Positions 15,322 through 25,300 of a stretch of 32,373 bases of DNA are shown here, piece after piece. The stretch is from positions 1 to 32,373 of the forward strand of contig WRIR01000021.1 of the NCBI GenBank assembly GCA_009782605.1. Direction: 5' to 3'. The position numbers were made by a program, and so were the translations under genes. The notes under the pieces were generated by a model. It saw only the letters and a program-made list of their open reading frames with translations. It did no database searches and was not told the DNA's origin. Position 1 is the stretch's first letter; each line of letters starts with the position of its first letter. Source of the stretch: Eggerthellaceae bacterium (GTDB lineage Bacteria > Actinomycetota > Coriobacteriia > Coriobacteriales > Eggerthellaceae).

Positions 15322-18300
15322 GTGGCAAAAAACACCTACAGAGCTGCGAACCCCCAACGCAGCCGCCTGCAGGTCGAGGCGCTGCTCAAGGGGCTTGGCG
15401 AGGCCGCCGACGCAGCGGTGCTGGTCGTGCCGAGCTACCGCCACGCCGTCGGCTACCAGAAATACCTGGCCCGGGGGCCCTTCCTCTTCGGGCTGACCGT
15501 CACGACGCTCGCCTCGTGGGTTGAAGGGCGCTGGGCCCTTTTGGGGGACGGGCGCGCAATCGTGTCCCCCCTCCAGCGGGAACTCCTGCTTTACAGGGTG
15601 ATGGCCGAGCTTGTCGGCCAAGGGGAGGTCACCCGCCTCGGCCTGACCCCGGGGACGGTCAGGCTGCTCGCGTCCATGGCCCACGAGGCCTTCACGCCCC
15701 TTTCCGACCAGCGGCTCGTCAACGCTGTGAGGCCCCTGCTCACCGAGGCCGAGGAAGAGGTATGCCTCGTCTTCCAGCACTACGCACACGCCCTGCAGGG
15801 AGGTCGACTGTGCGAGCCGGCGCAGGCGATGGACCTCGTCTTGGCGTCGAGCAAGGGCTTTCCCCCCTTCATTTTCGAGGGCTTCGACCGCTTTACCTAC
15901 ACGGAGGAGCACTTCATCGAGAGGCTGGCGCGGAAGGCCTCGGTGCAGGTGATCGAGGACACCGCGAACCTCTCGGTGAAGGCAGAGGGCCGCTCCAAGG
16001 AGCTGGTCGACCTCCAACAGTGCATCTTCGACCCCGACCCCGCCGACCCGGTGGAGCCGACAGGGGCGGTCGGCTTCCTTTTCCCGGCCGGGCGCTATGC
16101 TGCTGCACGGCTGGTGGGGCAGGCTATCGCCGAGCGCGTTGAGGCGGCGCGCGTTGAGGCGGCGCGCGCGGGCGGCCGAGGCACCCCTGCGGGACAGGAC
16201 GCGCCCCACTTCATCGTGAGCGCATACGACCCGGCGGCCCTCTTTCGGGGCCTGGCGGCCTACCTGCTGCCGCGCGGCATCGCGGTAAGGGCCTCGGCCC
16301 AAAAACCCTTCTCCACAACGGCCTTCGGGAAGGCCTTCTTGGCCCTTTTGCGATTCGTGCACGAGCCGCGCTACACGACCTTCCTGATGAGCGACTTCGT
16401 CCTGAGCCCTTTCTCGGGCCTGTCCCTGCACCGGGGCTACAGCTTTGACGCGGCCTGGCGGCGGGACCGCACGGCTGACAAGAGGCGCTGCCTGGACGAT
16501 CTCTCAAAGGCCAGCGACCAGGCAGGGCAGCTGGTGGCGGCCCTTGCCGGAGGCAACCTTGCCGCTGCCTTTGACGTCTTTGAGTTTACGCTGCGGCAGG
16601 AGTCCTTCGCCGACGACGCCTATCGCAGCGAGCAGCTTGCGGCGCTTGCCCTGGCGCGGCGCTTCTTCGAGGCGGCTGAAGCGGTGTCGCTTGCTTTCGG
16701 GGATGCCGTGCTGCTGCTTGCGGACAGGCCGGTTTCCTGCGGAATGCAGGTCGTACCCCCGCTTTCGGGTGCGTCTGGCGGCGACGGTGCGCCCGGCGGC
16801 AGCCATGCGGCCTCAGTCGGCGACGGTGTGCCCGGCGGCGCTGCGGCGGCCGTGGTCGACATCATGTCTTTGGACGAGGCCTCCCTGCAGGAGGCATGCT
16901 CATGCGATACGCTCGTGATCTGCGACTTGGAGACCTTCTCCTACCCGGTGCGTGACGCGGCCGACGCAAAGACGCTGCTCTTCGAGAAGCTGGGGATCGA
17001 TACGACGGACGACGCCCTGGCCCGGATGCGGCGGCGTTTCTTCCGCGTGCTCGGCACCCCGATAAGGCGCCTGGTGTGCGAGAGGGTGCTCAACACGGTC
17101 GACGCCGAGGCGGCCTATCCCGCAGTCATGTTCGAGGAACTGGTCGACTGCTACCGCAACGACCTGGCCTCTCTTGAGGGCATCGACAAGCGGACAGGAC
17201 TTCCGGAAGTGCTGCTCCCTCATGCTCAGAGCCTCGGAGAAGACCGGCTCTACGAGAACCTTGCGGTGGACGACGACGTCCAGGCGCAGGGGGCAGATGA
17301 AGAGCTTCCCGTGCAGGGCAGCATCAGCGCCGCCGCCCGGGGGTTCATTACGCTGCCGCTTTCGGCTGCGGACGCAGGTACAGGTGCAGGTGCGGACGCA
17401 AGCGCAGGCGTAGGCGCGGACGCAGGCGCGGACGTAGGTGCAGGCATGGACGTAGGCGCAGGCGTAGGCGCCCTCTTGAGGCTTTCCCCCTCGGCGATAG
17501 AGAGCTACCTTGAATGCCCCTACAAGTGGTTCGCCCAGCGGCGGCTACGTGTCAAGGGGCTTGACGCCGGCTTCGGCGCGCTTGAGAAGGGGAGTTTCGC
17601 GCACGCTGTCCTCAAGGCCTTCTATCAGGATTTCCAAAGTCAGGGTTTTACCCGGGTTGAGGGCGAAAACATCAAGGCGGCCCAGGCGACGCTCACGCTC
17701 GCCTTCGACACCTGCCTTGAGGCCCAGTCGGGCTTGGAGCCCCGTGACAACCCCCTTGTCCCTCTCTCAGAGCTTGAGAAGGCGGAGGTGGTGTCCCTCA
17801 AGAGGCAGCTGCTCGCCCATCTTGAGCGCGAGGCCGCCTTCCTGCCCGGATTCGCCCCACGCTTCTTTGAAGAGGCCTTCGGTGCCGACCCGGTGTTTTG
17901 CTATGCCGGAAGTCGGCTCACAGGCAGCATCGACCGTATCGACGTGAACGGGAAGGGGCAGGCGGTGGTTGTCGATTACAAAGGCTCGCTCGTTTCGGAC
18001 TACGCCCTTTCCAGTGCGGGCGGGCCTGCGTCCGGCCTGGAACCTGCTCCTACACCCGGCCCTGCGTCTGCGGGGGAGGTGCCTTGCGTGGCCCTGCCCT
18101 ACAAGGTCCAAGCGCTCATCTATGCGCAGGCGGTGCAAAAGCTGCTCGGCCTTGAAGTTGTCGGGGCCCTCTACGTCTCCTATGGCCGTGGTGGGGTCGC
18201 CGGGGCCATAGACAGCAGGGTCTTAGATCCTGCCGAGCTTCCCGGCATCGACGCGCGGGCATGCAGCGTGCAGGAAGCGGGCGCTCCGTCCTTCGCCGCC

Positions 18301-18438
18301 CTCCTTGACGCTGTCGAGGATCTCTGCGTTCCGGCGGTGGAGCGTCTAGCAGTCGGAGACATCGCGCCTGCGCCCCGGGGAAGCGACCCCTGCGGTTACT
18401 GCCCGGTGCGGGCCTGCGTGTCGAGGGTGGGCCCCTGA
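15322..18438 (+). CDS. AddB-like subunit of a helicase-nuclease, PD-(D/E)XK with Fe-S cysteines
   Basis: Probable partner of the next gene in processing DNA double-strand ends for recombination. The protein has 1038 residues. The N-terminal half resembles the AddB helicase-like fold but shows no Walker A motif (VVPSYRHAVGYQKYL where the strand starts). The C-terminal nuclease has SIDRID with D871 and VVDYKG with D885 and K887. Four cysteines, C732 (LECPYKWF) and C1024, C1027 and C1032 (CGYCPVRAC), match the AddB iron-sulfur staple. Two low-complexity inserts interrupt it: Gly/Ala-rich at about 480-512, and a hexanucleotide-repeat Ala/Gly/Asp tract at about 683-717. The GTG start at 15322 has only a weak AGG before it. 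The frame overlaps addA by one base. Confidence 0.82.
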   Translation: MAKNTYRAANPQRSRLQVEALLKGLGEAADAAVLVVPSYRHAVGYQKYLARGPFLFGLTVTTLASWVEGRWALLGDGRAIVSPLQRELLLYRVMAELVGQGEVTRLGLTPGTVRLLASMAHEAFTPLSDQRLVNAVRPLLTEAEEEVCLVFQHYAHALQGGRLCEPAQAMDLVLASSKGFPPFIFEGFDRFTYTEEHFIERLARKASVQVIEDTANLSVKAEGRSKELVDLQQCIFDPDPADPVEPTGAVGFLFPAGRYAAARLVGQAIAERVEAARVEAARAGGRGTPAGQDAPHFIVSAYDPAALFRGLAAYLLPRGIAVRASAQKPFSTTAFGKAFLALLRFVHEPRYTTFLMSDFVLSPFSGLSLHRGYSFDAAWRRDRTADKRRCLDDLSKASDQAGQLVAALAGGNLAAAFDVFEFTLRQESFADDAYRSEQLAALALARRFFEAAEAVSLAFGDAVLLLADRPVSCGMQVVPPLSGASGGDGAPGGSHAASVGDGVPGGAAAAVVDIMSLDEASLQEACSCDTLVICDLETFSYPVRDAADAKTLLFEKLGIDTTDDALARMRRRFFRVLGTPIRRLVCERVLNTVDAEAAYPAVMFEELVDCYRNDLASLEGIDKRTGLPEVLLPHAQSLGEDRLYENLAVDDDVQAQGADEELPVQGSISAAARGFITLPLSAADAGTGAGADASAGVGADAGADVGAGMDVGAGVGALLRLSPSAIESYLECPYKWFAQRRLRVKGLDAGFGALEKGSFAHAVLKAFYQDFQSQGFTRVEGENIKAAQATLTLAFDTCLEAQSGLEPRDNPLVPLSELEKAEVVSLKRQLLAHLEREAAFLPGFAPRFFEEAFGADPVFCYAGSRLTGSIDRIDVNGKGQAVVVDYKGSLVSDYALSSAGGPASGLEPAPTPGPASAGEVPCVALPYKVQALIYAQAVQKLLGLEVVGALYVSYGRGGVAGAIDSRVLDPAELPGIDARACSVQEAGAPSFAALLDAVEDLCVPAVERLAVGDIAPAPRGSDPCGYCPVRACVSRVGP
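17368..17472 (+). repeat. GC-rich hexanucleotide-type repeat tract inside addB
   Basis: Roughly 105 bases of degenerate six-base units of the type GCAGGY/GCGGAC encode an alternating Ala, Gly, Asp and Val tract. The tract lies immediately before the conserved LSPSAIESYLECP nuclease-domain start. The unit preserves the reading frame when copies are gained or lost. Confidence 0.8.
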
Positions 18439-21400
18439 TGGCGCTCGCGGGACTGACGGAAGCCCAGCGTGTCTGCGTGGAGCACCTTGCGGGCCCCTTG
18501 CTCATCTCGGCTGGTGCCGGGTCGGGCAAGACCTTCACGCTCACACAGCGCATCGCCGCTGCCCTCCTTCCCGGCGGGGTGGTCGACGATATCGACGAGG
18601 TCCTTGCTATCACCTTCACGGAAAAGGCCGCTTCCGAGATCAAAGCGCGGGTGCGCAGCACTCTGCGCCAGGAGGGGCTGACCGCCCAGGCCCTCAAGGT
18701 CGATGCGGCGTGGATATCCACAATACATGGCATGTGTGCGCGGATGCTCCGGACCCACGCCCTTGAGCTGGGAATCGACCCGGCATTCAGGGTCATAGGC
18801 GACGCCGAGCGCAAGGACATGATCACGCAGGCCATCAACGGGGTGCTTGGGAAAGAGGACACGGGCGCCCCGCGCACCCGGTACGCGGCGCTGTTCGGCG
18901 AGTTCGTGGTGCGCTCGTCTTTTGCAGGGCAGGATTCAGTCAGCTCCCTCCTTGAGGTGCTTGTCGGCAAGGCGGCGAGCCTGCGCCATGGTTTTGACAG
19001 CTTCGAGCCCGGCCCCGCCCCGCCTCCGGCCGCCTCGCTCGCCCGCGACCTGCTTCGTGCCTATGAGGAAGTCCTGCCCTTCCTTGAACAGGGGGGCAGC
19101 AGCAAGACGGCTGCCGATGCCCAGGCCAATGCGCTGTGGGCAAAAGACGAGCTCGCCGCCCTCCTGGAAAACGGGACGCTTGCCGCCCGCCCCGGGGCGC
19201 CACCCGACAGCCCGCAGGACGCAGCGGCACGGATGGCCCTCCTTGCGGGTCTCGTCGAGAGCTGCCGCTACATTACGCGTAAATTCGGCCCTGCGGAAGT
19301 GAAGGATGCAGTGGAGGCGTGGCAGCAGGACTTTTTCCGCATCGTGCAGGAGGTCGTCTTGGCACTTGCCCGCCCGGCCTTCGAGGATGCCCTGTCGCTT
19401 GCGCGGGAGGTGGCTGCGCTGTACAGCCAGGCGAAGCGGGAGGCCTTCGTGCTCGACAACGACGACCTGCTCCTGCTGGTGCTTGAAGCCTTCGACAACA
19501 ATCCCCGGCTGGCCTTGTTCTATCAGGGCAAGTTCGGGCTTATCATGGTCGACGAGTTCCAAGACACCAGCCAGATACAGATAGACATCATCGAGAAGCT
19601 GGCGGGAAGGGACTGTGAGAGCCTGTGCACGGTCGGCGACTCCCAACAGTCGATCTACCGCTTCCGCGGCGCGGACGTCAACGTGTACGAACAGCACAAG
19701 CGCAAGATGCGTTCGTCCCGGGTAGGCGCGCAGTACGTGGAGCTCAACAAGAACTTCCGCAGCCACTCTGACGTGCTTTCTTTCGTGGACTGCGTGTTCG
19801 GGCAGCCTGCCGTCTTCGGGGAAAAGTTCATGCCGCTTGAGCCCTACGAGCAGCGTGTCTCGGGTTATCGCGCGGATACGCCCCGGGTTGACCTCGTGCT
19901 TGCCGCGCTGCCGCAGGGCAACAATTCCGGGGTCGGCATGGACGACGCGCGGCGCGCCCAGGCCCGTGCCATCGCCGAGCGCTTCGCGGCCTTCCGTGCT
20001 GCGGGCCACGACGCGCGGGACATGGTCGTGCTGCTGGGGAAGATGACTCGGGCAGAGCTGTTCGCCCAGGCCCTGCGCGACCAGGGCTTCGAGTGCGTGG
20101 TTACGGGCGGCTCGCTTTTCGACAAGGCCTTCGAGGTACAGGTCGTCGCCTCCCTCCTTGAGGTGCTTGCGAACCCCGCGAACACCACGGCGCTCTTCGA
20201 GGTGCTGGCAAGCGGCCTGTTCGGGCTTTCTGCAGACGATTTCCTGGTGCTGGCGACCGAGCATGACCCCGGAACAGGGGAGGCGAAACGCTGCAGCCTT
20301 GACCGCGGCCTTCGCCGGGTTGCCGCCGATGCGGCCGATGCCGCCGATGCGGCCGATGCCGCCGATGCCGCCGAGAGGCAGGGCGTCTCCGAGCGCCTGC
20401 GCCATGCCGCGTACACCCTCGACAAGGCGCAGAGGTCGGTTGGTTTCGTGCCCGCTGCCCAGATACTCGAAGAGGCGGTACTCGACGCGGGATGGATGAC
20501 GCGGCTCCAGGGCCAGGGCGCTGACGGCATGGCCCAGGCGGCGAACATCCTCAAGGCGATACGCCGCATCGACCGGCTGGAGCGCGACCGGGGTTTTGGC
20601 ATCGCCCGCCTCGCCCTGGAGTTCTCAGAGGAGTTGGCGCTCGGCGTGAAGGAGCCGCCGGGGGCGCTCAACGGCACCGGCGGCGGCATCGTGAGGATCA
20701 TGAGCATCCACGCCTCGAAGGGCCTCGAGTTCCCCCTGGTCGCCCTTGCTGAGTTTTCCGGGGTGCAGCCGCACCGCAGTGCGCTTGACGTCGAGATATG
20801 CGACGGGAGGGCCTATGCGTCCTTGAGCTTGGGGGAAAGCCTGAAAAACTACCCCGAGCTCAAGAAACGGCTGAAAGACTTCGACCCCTTTGGGGAAGCA
20901 CCGCCGGCAAGCGGCTTCGACCAATGCCTCAAGACGGCTTCTGACCAGGCCCTGTACCGGGCGGCCTTGGAGGCCTTCGCCCAGGCCGAAGAGCTGGCGG
21001 AACTGCGCCGGAAGCTTTATGTCGGCCTGACACGGGCAAGCGAGGCGCTGGTGGTTGCCCTGTCGGTGCGGCAGTCGGGCAAGAACCCGCTTGCCTCCTA
21101 CAAAGACGTCGTTGACGACCTGCGTTGTGCGCTGTGCGGGCAGGAGGACTTCCCGCAGGGAAGCGTGCTTGTGGGCTACGGTCACGGCGAGCCCCTTGCC
21201 TTCGAGCGGATCGCCGTGGCCGGCAGCATGGCTGTGGAAGAGGGGCTTTCGGTTTCGGGAGCGCAGGGCGATGCCCCCTGCGAGCCCTTCTTTATCCCTG
21301 TGTCTCCTCGGGGCACATCGGCGGTCCTTGACGGGTACCGGCCTCGGCGAGAAGGGCTTTTCTCGTACTCGTCCCTCGCACAGGCGATCCGGCCGCAGCG

Positions 21401-22094
21401 GGAGCAGGTGCCCGACGTTGTGCTGGGTGCTGTGGTGCCGGGCGGGGCGGCGGGTGATGCTGCCAACACGCTGGGCGGCGTGCTTGACACCGTGCTTGAT
21501 ACCGCGTCGGCGGTCCGGGCCCTCCCCGACGCCGACAAGGCGACCGACCTGGGAAGCGCCTTCCACCTCCTGGCACAGTACGCCCTCGAGGCCGGGTCGG
21601 CACCGCCTCCCGACCGCGTCGGGCTTGTTGCCGAGGCACACCGCCTCTCGGAGTCGCAGGTCGACCGCCTCGCAGGCGCCCTGGCAGGCTGGCTCTCAAG
21701 CGACCTCTTCAGGGAGATGGGGGATTATTGCCTCAGGCGCGCAGAGCTTTCCTTCTTCGTCCCGGTGGGCGAGGGGTGGCTTGAAGGGGAGATCGACGCC
21801 TTCTGCAGCAACGGGCCCGACACGAAGGCCCTCGTCGTCGACTACAAGACGGGCGGCGGCAAGGACGCCCCGGCGGCCCTCCGCGAGAAGCACCTCCTTC
21901 AAGCCACCTGCTATGCCTATGCGGTGCTCGCCCAGGGTTACCCCGAAGTCGAGCTGCGTTTCGTCTACGTCGAGCAGCCGGACCGGGCAAGCGTCGACTA
22001 CCGCTTCACCTCCGACGACCTCCCCGCGGCCCGGCAGGCCATCCTCGAAACCGCCCGCACTTTATCAAAAAAAGAAATTTTTAAGGAAACCTGA
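18438..22094 (+). CDS. AddA-like UvrD/PcrA helicase-nuclease
   Basis: ATP-dependent 3'-5' DNA helicase with a terminal nuclease, 1218 residues, the length of AddA. Superfamily 1 motifs are in order: motif I SAGAGSGKTFT (about 23-33), motif Ia AITFTEKAASEIKAR, motif II VDEFQDTSQ (about 371-379), motif III VGDSQQSIYRFRGAD, motif V MSIHASKGLEFPLV and motif VI LYVGLTRASEALVV. The C-terminal PD-(D/E)XK site has D1120 (GEIDAF), D1135 and K1137 (VVDYKTGGG). An (Ala-Ala-Asp)n tract at about 630-646 comes from a 9-bp tandem repeat. The ATG overlaps the addB stop (TGATG), so the two are translationally coupled. Together they should do the work of RecBCD; no Chi sequence can be inferred. Confidence 0.88.
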   Translation: MALAGLTEAQRVCVEHLAGPLLISAGAGSGKTFTLTQRIAAALLPGGVVDDIDEVLAITFTEKAASEIKARVRSTLRQEGLTAQALKVDAAWISTIHGMCARMLRTHALELGIDPAFRVIGDAERKDMITQAINGVLGKEDTGAPRTRYAALFGEFVVRSSFAGQDSVSSLLEVLVGKAASLRHGFDSFEPGPAPPPAASLARDLLRAYEEVLPFLEQGGSSKTAADAQANALWAKDELAALLENGTLAARPGAPPDSPQDAAARMALLAGLVESCRYITRKFGPAEVKDAVEAWQQDFFRIVQEVVLALARPAFEDALSLAREVAALYSQAKREAFVLDNDDLLLLVLEAFDNNPRLALFYQGKFGLIMVDEFQDTSQIQIDIIEKLAGRDCESLCTVGDSQQSIYRFRGADVNVYEQHKRKMRSSRVGAQYVELNKNFRSHSDVLSFVDCVFGQPAVFGEKFMPLEPYEQRVSGYRADTPRVDLVLAALPQGNNSGVGMDDARRAQARAIAERFAAFRAAGHDARDMVVLLGKMTRAELFAQALRDQGFECVVTGGSLFDKAFEVQVVASLLEVLANPANTTALFEVLASGLFGLSADDFLVLATEHDPGTGEAKRCSLDRGLRRVAADAADAADAADAADAAERQGVSERLRHAAYTLDKAQRSVGFVPAAQILEEAVLDAGWMTRLQGQGADGMAQAANILKAIRRIDRLERDRGFGIARLALEFSEELALGVKEPPGALNGTGGGIVRIMSIHASKGLEFPLVALAEFSGVQPHRSALDVEICDGRAYASLSLGESLKNYPELKKRLKDFDPFGEAPPASGFDQCLKTASDQALYRAALEAFAQAEELAELRRKLYVGLTRASEALVVALSVRQSGKNPLASYKDVVDDLRCALCGQEDFPQGSVLVGYGHGEPLAFERIAVAGSMAVEEGLSVSGAQGDAPCEPFFIPVSPRGTSAVLDGYRPRREGLFSYSSLAQAIRPQREQVPDVVLGAVVPGGAAGDAANTLGGVLDTVLDTASAVRALPDADKATDLGSAFHLLAQYALEAGSAPPPDRVGLVAEAHRLSESQVDRLAGALAGWLSSDLFREMGDYCLRRAELSFFVPVGEGWLEGEIDAFCSNGPDTKALVVDYKTGGGKDAPAALREKHLLQATCYAYAVLAQGYPEVELRFVYVEQPDRASVDYRFTSDDLPAARQAILETARTLSKKEIFKET
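20325..20375 (+). repeat. 9-bp tandem repeat in addA
   Basis: Five copies of GCCGATGCS (20325-20369) plus a partial sixth encode Ala-Asp-Ala units. The tract lies in a variable region of the helicase, and copy number changes keep the frame. Confidence 0.85.
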
Positions 22095-22130
22095 GTTTTA
22101 CTAAAAAAATCCTAAATAGTAAAACCTTTT
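22095..22130 (+). terminator. Terminator of the addBA operon
   Basis: GTTTTACTA (22095-22103) and TAGTAAAAC (22117-22125) form a 9-bp perfect stem with a 13-base loop. CTTTTATT follows on the plus strand. It begins directly at the addA stop. Confidence 0.6.
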
Positions 22131-22198
22131 ATTATCTCAAATAACCCTGAATAAGAAAGGTCTATATTTTCTCTATCTGACCAGGTAAAATGATAAAA

Positions 22199-22271
22199 AA
22201 CCGGCATGGTGGTAGAATGCAGGGAACGATTTTCGGACGTCATATAAACCGCCATTATGCCGGTTCTTTTT
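22199..22271 (+). terminator. Large bidirectional terminator-like hairpin
   Basis: AACCGGCAT (22199-22207) pairs with ATGCCGGTT (22257-22265). The stem continues as GGTGG (22208-22212) with CCGCC (22249-22253) across a three-base bulge. The loop is 36 bases. A six-T run follows on the plus strand and a T-run also follows on the minus strand. The loop is large for a simple terminator, so a structured RNA is possible. Confidence 0.5.
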
Positions 22272-22383
22272 TGCGTTCTATCGGCATTTTTCACAAGAAT
22301 TGTTACCGGGTCGCTTCCCCATACGAGTCTTTTCTGTCAAAGAACGCCGCCCCCCTTGTGAAAAGGCCTTCAAGGAGACTATA

Positions 22384-25300
22384 ATGGGGGGCACACGAGA
22401 AGCACTGGGGGATGATGTGCTGATGAACACTGCAAAAAACTTGAAGAAGAGAGTATTTGGCCTCTTGATGGCCTGTGCCCTTGTCGGGGGGATGCTTCCC
22501 CTTGTCCAGGAGGCGCCCTATGCCGAAGCGGCCGAGGACGCTGCGCCCTCCCTTGCATCGCCCCACGGCGACGGCACAGACGGGCTGCTGCCTGGCGACG
22601 GGGCCGAATCCGTGCGGGACGGGGACGACCCGGCTGCCTGGACGGACGGGGACGACCCTGCCGCGTTGCCGGGCGAGGCGGCCCTCGACGGCCCTGCGGC
22701 GGAAGGCGCCCTGCCTGACGTGTCGCCGGGCCCGGACGAGGCAGCCGAGCCTCTTGCCGGGGATGATTTGAGCGCGCTTGGGGCCCAGGTCATCGCGGAG
22801 CTCGAAGCGAACCCGGATGCCGAGTATGCCGAGGGCGAGGTGATCGTCGTCTTCCACGAAGACGTGTCGGCAGCCGAGGCAAGCGAGATACTGGAAGAGG
22901 TCGACGCGGTCGACGAGGATTCCGTGTCCGCCGAGGCCATGGTCTCGGCAGATACGGTCGTCGTGGAGGTCAGCGAGGATGCGAGCCTCATCGAGGCGCT
23001 TGTCGAGCTCAACTCCAACCCCGAGGTCGCCTTTGCCCAGCCGAACTATATCTACAGGCTTATGGACGACGAGGGCCTTGAGGGCCTTGCCGACGGCCTG
23101 CCCGTGCCGGACGCCGACCCACAGGATGCCCTGTTGCCCTTGGCGACCAGCATCAACGACCCCAGTAGGGGGTCGCAGTGGGCGCTTACGACCACCCGCC
23201 TCTTCGACGCCTGGTCGCTGACGCGTGCCAACAAAACGGTCGCCGTCGCCGTGATCGACACCGGGATACGTGCCGACCACGAGGATTTGAAGAACGTCAT
23301 AATTCCCGGTTCCGCCTATGACGCGACTGGCCGCGGCCAGACCAGCGACAGCCACGGGCACGGGACCCATGTCGCCGGCATCATAGCGGCTGAGGCGAAC
23401 AACGGCAGAGGCATCGCAGGCGTCTCCTACAATGCGCGCATCGTTCCCATCCGTATAGGAAACTGGGTAATAGACAGCAAGGGGAACAGAGTGTACAGCA
23501 TGTATACCAGCGAGGTATGCAATGCCTATGACTACCTCCTTGCCAATGTGGGCGGCGGCAAGACGCGTGCCCAGAGCTACAACCTCAAGGTCATCAACCT
23601 CAGCTTGGGGGCGTATGCGCGCGACGGCCAGCTCGAAGCCCGCATCAATGCGGCCTACAATGCGGGCATCCTGACCGTGTGCGCAGCCGGGAACAATAAG
23701 AACAATACGGCAGTATACCCGGGGTCCTTCACTCGCTGCATCAACGTCTCAGCCCTCAAGAAGGGGACCGGCGTCTTGAACGACGTGTTCGACGCGTCAT
23801 ATTCCAGCTTTGGCTCCACGATAGACCTGTCCGCACCGGGAACCAACATCTATTCCACAACCAATGCGTCGGCCTCAAGCTACGGGTATAACTCCGGCAC
23901 CTCGATGGCCGCCCCCTATGTCGCGGGCGCAGCGGCCCTGGTGTTTGCGGCGAACCCTTCCACGACTCCGGCCCAGGTGCGCACCGCGCTTGAAAAGACC
24001 GCCCAAGACCTGGGGGCTCCCGGCTGGGACCAATACTACGGCCACGGGCAGGTAAACCCCTACGCAGCCGCCAAATACGTCGCGGTCACCAAGATAACGT
24101 ATGCGACTAAGAACAACGCACCGATAACTGTGGGAACGACGATAGACTGCAAGGTCACTTCCACCCTGCCGATGGCCACGAGCTGGAGGTGGTCGGTGGA
24201 AAGCGGCTCGGCCACAATAAACGCCTCGACCGGCGTGTTGACGCCGACCAAGGCCGAGAGCACCGTGGTGGTGAAGGCCACCTACACAGGCGACGTCTCG
24301 GTATTTGTGACGCAAAGCATTGCCATCCCCAAGAGCGTGCCCATCATAACCGGCCCGACCACAGCCCCCACCTACGACGGAAGGGCGAAAACGCCGAACT
24401 TCGACGTGAAGTTCGAGGGCAAGGCCCTCAAGAAGGATACCGACTACAAGGTAAGCTACCAGAACAACGTCAACGCAGGGACTGCCAAGGCCACCATCAC
24501 CGGCACCACGGTGTGGAAGGGCACGAAGGAGCAGAGCTTCACCATCAACAAGGCGCCGCTTTCTGCGGCCAACGTTACGGTGGCAAGCGCCACGTACACA
24601 GGCAGCGCGGTGAAACCTGCCCCGACCGTCAAGTTCACCGACGGCAACGGGAAGGTCCAGACGTTGAAGTCCGGCACCGACTACTCGGTTGTCTATAGCA
24701 GCAACACGAACATCACAAACTCCGGTGCGAAGGCGACGGTGACCGGGTCGGGGAACTTCACGGGGTCGGTCACGAAGGGCTTTGCCATCAAGGGTGCGAC
24801 CATCACCTATGAGACCCATGTGCAAAACATCGGCTGGACCGGCAATGCGAGTTCGAGAAGCCCCGTGGCCAACGGTGCCGTGAGCGGCACTTCGGGCAGG
24901 GGGCTGCGGGTCGAGGCCCTGCGGATCAGCCTAGTCAACAACAGCGGGAAGAGCGGCAAGCTCCACTATCGGACCCAAATTCAAAACGTCGGCTGGCAGG
25001 AGGAGTGCGTTATTGACTCGAAGGGCACGTCTGACGCATACCTCAAGGGAAACCTCAGGGGGAATGACTACTCCGGCACTTCGGGGAGGGCCTTGCGGCT
25101 TGAAACCCTTGAGATCAGGTTGACGGGCGACCTGGCGAAGGCTTACGACATCTATTACCGCGTGCATGTCCAAAACGTCGGCTGGATGGGCTGGGCGAAG
25201 AACGGTGAGAACGCCGCCGGCACGGTCGGGCTCGGGCTGCGCATGGAGGCGATGCAGGTATACCTGCTCCCCGCAGGCTCGACGCCGCCGGGGAGCACCA

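Larger units (their letters stand above)
22095..22383. other. AT-rich spacer between addA and the protease gene
   Basis: This 289-bp spacer is strikingly AT-rich, at least in its first half, and holds two hairpin structures described separately. The proximal one probably ends the addBA transcript. I find no confident promoter for the protease and no gene. Confidence 0.5.

Noticed and set aside
20325-20375. CRISPR-like array
   Set aside because: The units are 9 bp without spacers and are translated in frame. It is a simple tandem repeat.
22300-22383. Protease start at 22300
   Set aside because: The extra residues are not signal-like, and AAGGAG at 22372-22377 clearly points to ATG 22384.
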